8,882 bases of DNA, from assembly GCA_003449195.1 (NCBI GenBank), contig DMID01000145.1, forward strand, positions 1-8,882. Reading direction: 5' to 3'. Under the pieces are notes generated by a model that made no database searches, was not told the origin of the DNA, and saw nothing but the letters and a program-made list of their open reading frames with translations. Both the position numbers and the translations under genes were made by a program. Below, in pieces: positions 4,769-8,882 of the stretch (position 1 is the stretch's first letter; every line of letters starts with the position of its first letter). Source of the DNA: Lysobacteraceae bacterium (lineage in GTDB: Bacteria > Pseudomonadota > Gammaproteobacteria > Xanthomonadales > Xanthomonadaceae).

Positions 4769-7700
4769 TCAGTAGTTCAAAGACACCACCAACTGCGCAT
4801 AGCGCGGCGACTGGAAGCTGGTCGGCCACAGGAACGTTTCGTTGTGGTGGCCGATGTCGTCTTCCAGCGTCTGATCGACGGAAAGCTTCTTCTGCTGGTT
4901 GGTCACGTTGTAGACGGCAAACTTCACCCGCAGGTTGGCATCGCCGAACTGCTTGGCCCATGTAGTGCTGAGGCCAAGCTCGTAAGTGAACGGCATGCGC
5001 CCGTAGGCACCGCGGGGGGACGAGGCATACACGCGCTCGGATGCCACAGCCGAGGTGCAGTTCTCGATGCACACGTAGTAGCTGTGGTAGTTGGTGCCAT
5101 CGAACGGATTGCCCACGCCGAAGCCGGTGATCGGGCCGCCGGTACGGGCATCCAGGGTTGCGCCGATGGTCCAGTCATCGGTGATGGCGTAGCTACCACG
5201 CAACTTGAGCTGATGGCGACGATCGTTGGGCAGGTAACCGTAGCCGTTGTAGTTCACCCACGGATCGTCGAAGTTCTCGGTGCGGCCGGTATCGGCGAAA
5301 TCGGTATCCGAATTGACCGGCCCTTCGGCATTGCCCTTGCCCCACGACAGCGTGTAGGAGGCATTCATCGACCACTTGCCGTCCCATGCGCGGTCCAGCT
5401 GCAGTTCCAGCGCCTTGTAATCGCGCTTGGGCTTCACCCAGCCGCGCTGGCCGACGTAATTGCCGTCGTCGTCATACAACGCCCAGCCTTCCTTGGACGT
5501 GTCCACGGTCAGCCAGCCATCCGCACTGCCATCGCAGTTGGTATCGCCCCACACGGTGACCTTCTTGCCGGGGTTGGCCATCACCCAGCCCACATAAGAT
5601 TCGCCGCACTGGCCGGTGGCCGTGATTTCCATGTCGTCGATGGCGTTGTGCAACTTGCGGTAGATGCCGCGCACCGCATAAGACCATGCATCGTTGATCG
5701 ACTGCTGGAAACCGAGGATGGCTTCGTCCTGATAGACCGGATCCATGTTGCGATCCACTTCCGAACGCAAGTCGCCCACCGTGCCGTTGCCCTGCGAATC
5801 GTCGACGGCGCCGATCTGCGCGCCGAGAATCGGCGTCACGTAGGTCAGGCCGTTGAGTGTCCTGGTCTCCCAACCGTCAAGCGCGTAATAGGTGCGTTCG
5901 TCGAGCAGGCCGCCTGCCTGCTTGATGTTGATCACGTTGGCCACCGGCAGGAAATAGCGGCCCACGTTGCCGAACAACTTGGTGGTGCCGTCGCCCTTCA
6001 TGTCCCATGCGAAGCCGAAGCGCGGCGCCCACATGTTGTCCATCTTGATGTAGCTCTTGCCGGCGGCATCCTTGTTGTCGAAGCCTTCGTTGCGGATGCC
6101 GAGGTTGATCAGCAGGTTGTCGGTGACCGACCAGTTGTCCTCGAGGTAGTAAGCCGAGTTGGTGGTCTCGAAGCTGCCACTGATCTCGTAACGACGCGCA
6201 CGCACGTAGGCCGTGGTGCCAGCCGGCACGACACCGCCATTGGCCAAGGTCGAGCCAGGCGTGGTCGCCGAGACGGTGTAGTAATAGCCACCGGGGCCCG
6301 GATAGTGGCGATCGTAATCGGAGGTGTCCTTCTCGTGATCGACACCGAAGCGCAACAGGTGCGAGTCACCCAATTGCCACTCCAGATCCACGCGTGCCTG
6401 CTTGCGCTCGTCCAGACGCGACTCGACCTTGCTGCTGGACGTGCAACCGGCGGCCACGCCGGTCGGGCGGACCGAGACCGGAGCGGACACGTAGTTGCAC
6501 TCGATGTCGGTCTGGCTCTTCTGCGAGGAATTGCGCTGGTTGTCGCCGTACATCGCGCGCAGCGACAAGCCATCGGTCAGATGGCCGGTATAGCTCAACG
6601 CCCAGTTCTTGCCACCGGATTTGGTGTAGACCTTGTTGGTCAGATCGCCCTTGGTATCGGTATCCAGGTCGTAACCGTAGACGTCGTATACCCAGTTGTC
6701 CTTGTCGCTGAAGCCCAGCAGGCTCAGGCGATGGTCGTCGTTGATCTGCCAGTCGAGCTTGCCGCCCCAGAACCCGTCATTCGTTGAGCCGTCCGAATAG
6801 GTGGTGCCGCTGCTGTTGGTGTAGCGGTCACGGTCGAAGCGGCCCTCGTAGAGGCCAAAGAAGAACAGCTTGTCCTTGATCAGCGCGCCCGAAGCCCACA
6901 GGTCGATCTTGTTGGTGTCGTGATCGTCCTTGCTGGAGATGATGTAGGGGTCGCCATTGGGCGCATAGTGATCGTCCGCCTTGGCCTGCAGTGCCGACGG
7001 TTCGAAGGTCATCTCCATGCCGGCGTGGAACTCGTTGCTGCCCGACTTGGTGGACGCGTTGATGACGCCGCCGGTGGTGCGGCCGAACTCCACCGAATAG
7101 CCGCCGGTCTTGACCTGGAAATCCTGGAAAAACAGGAAGGGCGCGGCCGAGAACCCGACGCGGTTGTAGAAATCGGTGACGTTCAGGCCATCGATGTAGA
7201 CCGCATTCTCGGCCACCGACGAGCCGCCGAACGAAATGCCCTGCGAACCGAGCGAGGACTTGCCCGCCACCACGCCCGGCGCCAGCAAGGCCACCGACTT
7301 GAGGTCCTGCGCCACCGGCAGGCGTGCGACATCCTGCGAGCTGATGTTCATCGCCGACTCGGTGGAGGTCACATCCACCATGTTGATCACGCGCGGCGCG
7401 GACACCTGCACCGAGCCGAGCGTGCTGATGCCGCTGATCGGCACGTTGACGGTGGTGGCGTTGCCGATGGAGACGGTGACGTCGGTCACCTTGGTGGCCG
7501 TGCCGCCGTCGCGCGACAGCTCCATCACGTAATTGCCGACCGGAAGCAACGGAATGCGGTAGTTGCCGTTGGCATCCACCGCCACCGCACGCGAAAACCC
7601 GGTATCCGGGTTGCGCACGGTGATCGACAACCCGGTGAACGATTCGCCCTTCGGCGCGATCACGCGGCCGACCACCGAACCATCCTGCGCGAACGCCGCC

Positions 7701-7771
7701 GGTGCCAACGCGCCCATGCAGGCTCCCAGCGCGATGCACAGCGCCGCTTTCCTCAAACTCTTGCCCCTCAT
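4769..7771 (-). CDS. Oar-like TonB-dependent outer-membrane receptor with N-terminal carboxypeptidase-regulatory-like domain
   Basis: The 1000-residue protein has a signal peptide (1-29, A-F-A-Q before Asp30). A carboxypeptidase-regulatory/Cna_B-like beta domain follows (about 30-113: G-S-V-V-G-R-V, D-A-N-G-N-Y-R, P-V-G-N-Y). Next come a TonB-box-like segment (L118-G-S-V-Q-V-S124), a plug (about 126-250, with V-Y-I-D-G-L-N at 191-197 and E-F-G-R-T-T-G-G at 228-235) and a long beta-barrel to the C-terminal Tyr1000. The L-P-N-D-R-R-H motif near 847-853 and the N-terminal domain are typical of the Oar branch. Mature cysteines occur only as close pairs: 425/443, 722/746 and 901/905. The start is fixed by AAGGAG at 7780-7785, 8 bases before the ATG. 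It starts 56 bases after the transglutaminase stop with no terminator or clear promoter between, so co-transcription is likely. The ligand is unknown; Oar homologues are annotated as transporters, and Myxococcus Oar has been linked to protease secretion. Confidence 0.93.
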   Translation of the reverse strand: MRGKSLRKAALCIALGACMGALAPAAFAQDGSVVGRVIAPKGESFTGLSITVRNPDTGFSRAVAVDANGNYRIPLLPVGNYVMELSRDGGTATKVTDVTVSIGNATTVNVPISGISTLGSVQVSAPRVINMVDVTSTESAMNISSQDVARLPVAQDLKSVALLAPGVVAGKSSLGSQGISFGGSSVAENAVYIDGLNVTDFYNRVGFSAAPFLFFQDFQVKTGGYSVEFGRTTGGVINASTKSGSNEFHAGMEMTFEPSALQAKADDHYAPNGDPYIISSKDDHDTNKIDLWASGALIKDKLFFFGLYEGRFDRDRYTNSSGTTYSDGSTNDGFWGGKLDWQINDDHRLSLLGFSDKDNWVYDVYGYDLDTDTKGDLTNKVYTKSGGKNWALSYTGHLTDGLSLRAMYGDNQRNSSQKSQTDIECNYVSAPVSVRPTGVAAGCTSSSKVESRLDERKQARVDLEWQLGDSHLLRFGVDHEKDTSDYDRHYPGPGGYYYTVSATTPGSTLANGGVVPAGTTAYVRARRYEISGSFETTNSAYYLEDNWSVTDNLLINLGIRNEGFDNKDAAGKSYIKMDNMWAPRFGFAWDMKGDGTTKLFGNVGRYFLPVANVINIKQAGGLLDERTYYALDGWETRTLNGLTYVTPILGAQIGAVDDSQGNGTVGDLRSEVDRNMDPVYQDEAILGFQQSINDAWSYAVRGIYRKLHNAIDDMEITATGQCGESYVGWVMANPGKKVTVWGDTNCDGSADGWLTVDTSKEGWALYDDDGNYVGQRGWVKPKRDYKALELQLDRAWDGKWSMNASYTLSWGKGNAEGPVNSDTDFADTGRTENFDDPWVNYNGYGYLPNDRRHQLKLRGSYAITDDWTIGATLDARTGGPITGFGVGNPFDGTNYHSYYVCIENCTSAVASERVYASSPRGAYGRMPFTYELGLSTTWAKQFGDANLRVKFAVYNVTNQQKKLSVDQTLEDDIGHHNETFLWPTSFQSPRYAQLVVSLNY

Positions 7772-7779
7772 CCTGCTCT

Positions 7780-7785
7780 CTCCTT
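7780..7785 (-). promoter_or_regulatory. Ribosome binding site of the TonB-dependent receptor gene
   Basis: AAGGAG on the minus strand lies 8 bases before the ATG at 7771. It rejects the longer open frame that runs back to 8305 through the transglutaminase gene. Confidence 0.8.
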
Positions 7786-7827
7786 CAGGTGAATCCGTGA
7801 TTGGTTGAACGGTGGTGCGTCCTGGCG

Positions 7828-8882
7828 TCACTGCGCCCCGCCGGCCGGCAACATCTGCCAACGGAAGTCGTAGGTCCATTGATCGAAATACAGGTTGCCG
7901 CCGCGCCATTCGACTTCGCCGCGCTGGTTGTCCACCGTTTCGGAACGGACAAAGCGCTTGGCCGGCACGAACGGCTGCGAAATTGCATCGTTGAAGGTCA
8001 CCCGATAGGCATCCAGGCCGCCGAGGTAGAACCAGCGCAGGTCCGGGTCGTCGGATGCAAGCTGGCCGGTGGTGACATCCATCGGCACCCAGCCGTAAGG
8101 CGCCAGATAGAGCTGGCCCCAGTCGTGCATCGTGTCGTAACCGCTCTCGGAGAACACCCAGCCGGACTGCCAGCGCGCGGGAATGCCGTTCATGCGCAGC
8201 AGGGTGATCAGCAACAGGGTCTGCTGGCCGCAGTCGGCATGACCGGCGCGGAATGCGTAATCGCCGATGTTGCCGATCGTCGAATACTCGCGCGCGCCGC
8301 CCCACGGGATGGCATCGACCGCGGCGAACAGTTTCTGCGCGATCCGGTACGGGTTGCTCTCGTCACCGACGATCGCCTTCGAATACGCGTGCAGCGCCGG
8401 GCTGAAACGGATGTGCGGGCCTTCTTCGCCCAGATACGGCGCCAGCGCAGGGTCGTCCGCACGCGCCGACGTCACCTTGCCCGCGTCGATCGGGAAACGC
8501 CGGCCGTGCGTGGTGACTTCGTAGTGGATCTCGAACGTGGTCGGCTTTCCGGCCACGGCCCGGGCTTCCAGATACGCCGTGCGCTGCAGGGCCGATGCCG
8601 GCGCCAGTTGCACCTTGCCCGGCGTGGCGGAGAGCAGGCGGATGCCATCCTGCTGACCGGCGATTTCGCGCGGGTACGGCAGCCACACGCGCAGCGTTTC
8701 GCCGGCCGGCACCGCATCGGGCTTCACCGTCAGCGTGTAGTCGATGCGCACGCGCCGCGGTTGCACGCTGTCGGCCCCGGTCGCTTTTGCGTCCCCGACC
8801 ACAGCCACGTGGTAGGGGTTGAGCGATTCCATCGGGCCATCGGCCGACACGTGCACCGGTGGCGCGCGGCGCGCGGCGGCCT
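7828..8882 (-). CDS. Transglutaminase-like (papain-fold) protein, probably extracytoplasmic, 5' end cut off
   Basis: Positions are counted from the GTG codon at 8856. The frame stays open to the window edge, and no ribosome site precedes that GTG, so the true N-terminus lies outside. The visible part has a beta-rich region (about 34-125: R-I-D-Y-T-L-T-V, R-V-W-L-P-Y-P, F-E-I-H-Y-E-V-T), then a transglutaminase core with the full Cys-His-Asp triad: Cys209 (H-A-D-C-G-Q-Q), His244 (M-H-D-W) and Asp260 (V-P-M-D-V). The I-P-A-R-W-Q-S-G-W segment after the Cys helix is typical of bacterial transglutaminase-like proteases. A C-terminal part of about 80 residues follows the core. Such proteins may act as peptidases, amidases or crosslinkers, and the substrate here is unknown. 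A signal peptide would be in the missing part. It precedes the Oar-like receptor gene by 56 bases and probably shares its transcript. Confidence 0.88.
   Translation of the reverse strand, partial: AAARRAPPVHVSADGPMESLNPYHVAVVGDAKATGADSVQPRRVRIDYTLTVKPDAVPAGETLRVWLPYPREIAGQQDGIRLLSATPGKVQLAPASALQRTAYLEARAVAGKPTTFEIHYEVTTHGRRFPIDAGKVTSARADDPALAPYLGEEGPHIRFSPALHAYSKAIVGDESNPYRIAQKLFAAVDAIPWGGAREYSTIGNIGDYAFRAGHADCGQQTLLLITLLRMNGIPARWQSGWVFSESGYDTMHDWGQLYLAPYGWVPMDVTTGQLASDDPDLRWFYLGGLDAYRVTFNDAISQPFVPAKRFVRSETVDNQRGEVEWRGGNLYFDQWTYDFRWQMLPAGGAQ

Noticed and set aside
4458..5072. Upstream extension of the serine hydrolase frame to an ATG at 5072
   Set aside because: It would run across the receptor terminator and coding sequence. 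The GTG at 4457 has a near-ideal ribosome site and is directly followed by a signal peptide.
4421..6787. A 788-codon open frame on the plus strand, antisense to the receptor gene
   Set aside because: It mirrors the receptor gene, with a composition dominated by Val, Ala, His, Gly and Arg, as expected for the complement of a GC-rich gene. It has no recognisable domain, and the opposite strand carries a clear family match.
7772..8305. Upstream in-frame extension of the receptor frame through the transglutaminase gene
   Set aside because: The signal peptide and the AAGGAG site place the start at 7771. The extension reads as Arg/Pro/Ala-rich shadow sequence of the transglutaminase gene.
1..8882. 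Mobile element, phage, CRISPR or defence system
   Set aside because: I saw no transposase, integrase, terminal inverted repeats, spacer-repeat array or defence domain. Base composition and codon use look even across the genes.

Overview
The window is G+C-rich bacterial DNA, probably from a gammaproteobacterium of the Xanthomonas/Stenotrophomonas/Lysobacter group (order Lysobacterales). This rests on three things: strong GC bias at third codon positions, an Oar-type TonB-dependent receptor with an N-terminal carboxypeptidase-regulatory-like domain, and a small secreted EF-hand protein. All three are common in that group, but the genus is an inference because no rRNA or other marker gene is present.

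Layout: apart from the last codons of a plus-strand gene at the left edge, all seven recognisable genes lie on the minus strand, so transcription runs from right to left. In transcription order: (i) a transglutaminase-like protein, cut by the right edge, followed after 56 bases by a 1000-residue Oar-like TonB-dependent receptor that ends at a strong 15-bp hairpin; (ii) a 311-base non-coding region with a repeated 10-bp motif; (iii) a tight three-gene unit of a class C beta-lactamase-fold serine hydrolase, an AmiD-type lipoprotein amidase and a VanX/DdpX-type D-Ala-D-Ala dipeptidase; (iv) a small three-helix membrane protein of unknown function that ends at an 11-bp hairpin; (v) a secreted protein with two EF-hands, convergent with the plus-strand gene at the left edge.

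Function: six of the seven proteins have a visible signal peptide, lipobox or transmembrane helices, and the seventh (the transglutaminase-like protein) has lost its N-terminus to the window edge, so the window is an envelope locus. The three-gene unit looks like a peptidoglycan-peptide processing set outside the cytoplasm. The amidase should free stem peptides from (anhydro)muramyl sugars, the dipeptidase should split D-Ala-D-Ala, and the serine hydrolase has the active site of a DD-peptidase or esterase-like enzyme. The transglutaminase/Oar pair is a second, probably co-transcribed unit. Whether the receptor imports peptides or takes part in protein export, as reported for Oar of Myxococcus, cannot be decided from the sequence. 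I see no tRNA, rRNA, CRISPR array, insertion sequence or phage gene. The best leads are the transglutaminase-Oar pairing, the 10-bp phased repeats ahead of the peptidoglycan operon, and three close cysteine pairs in the receptor.
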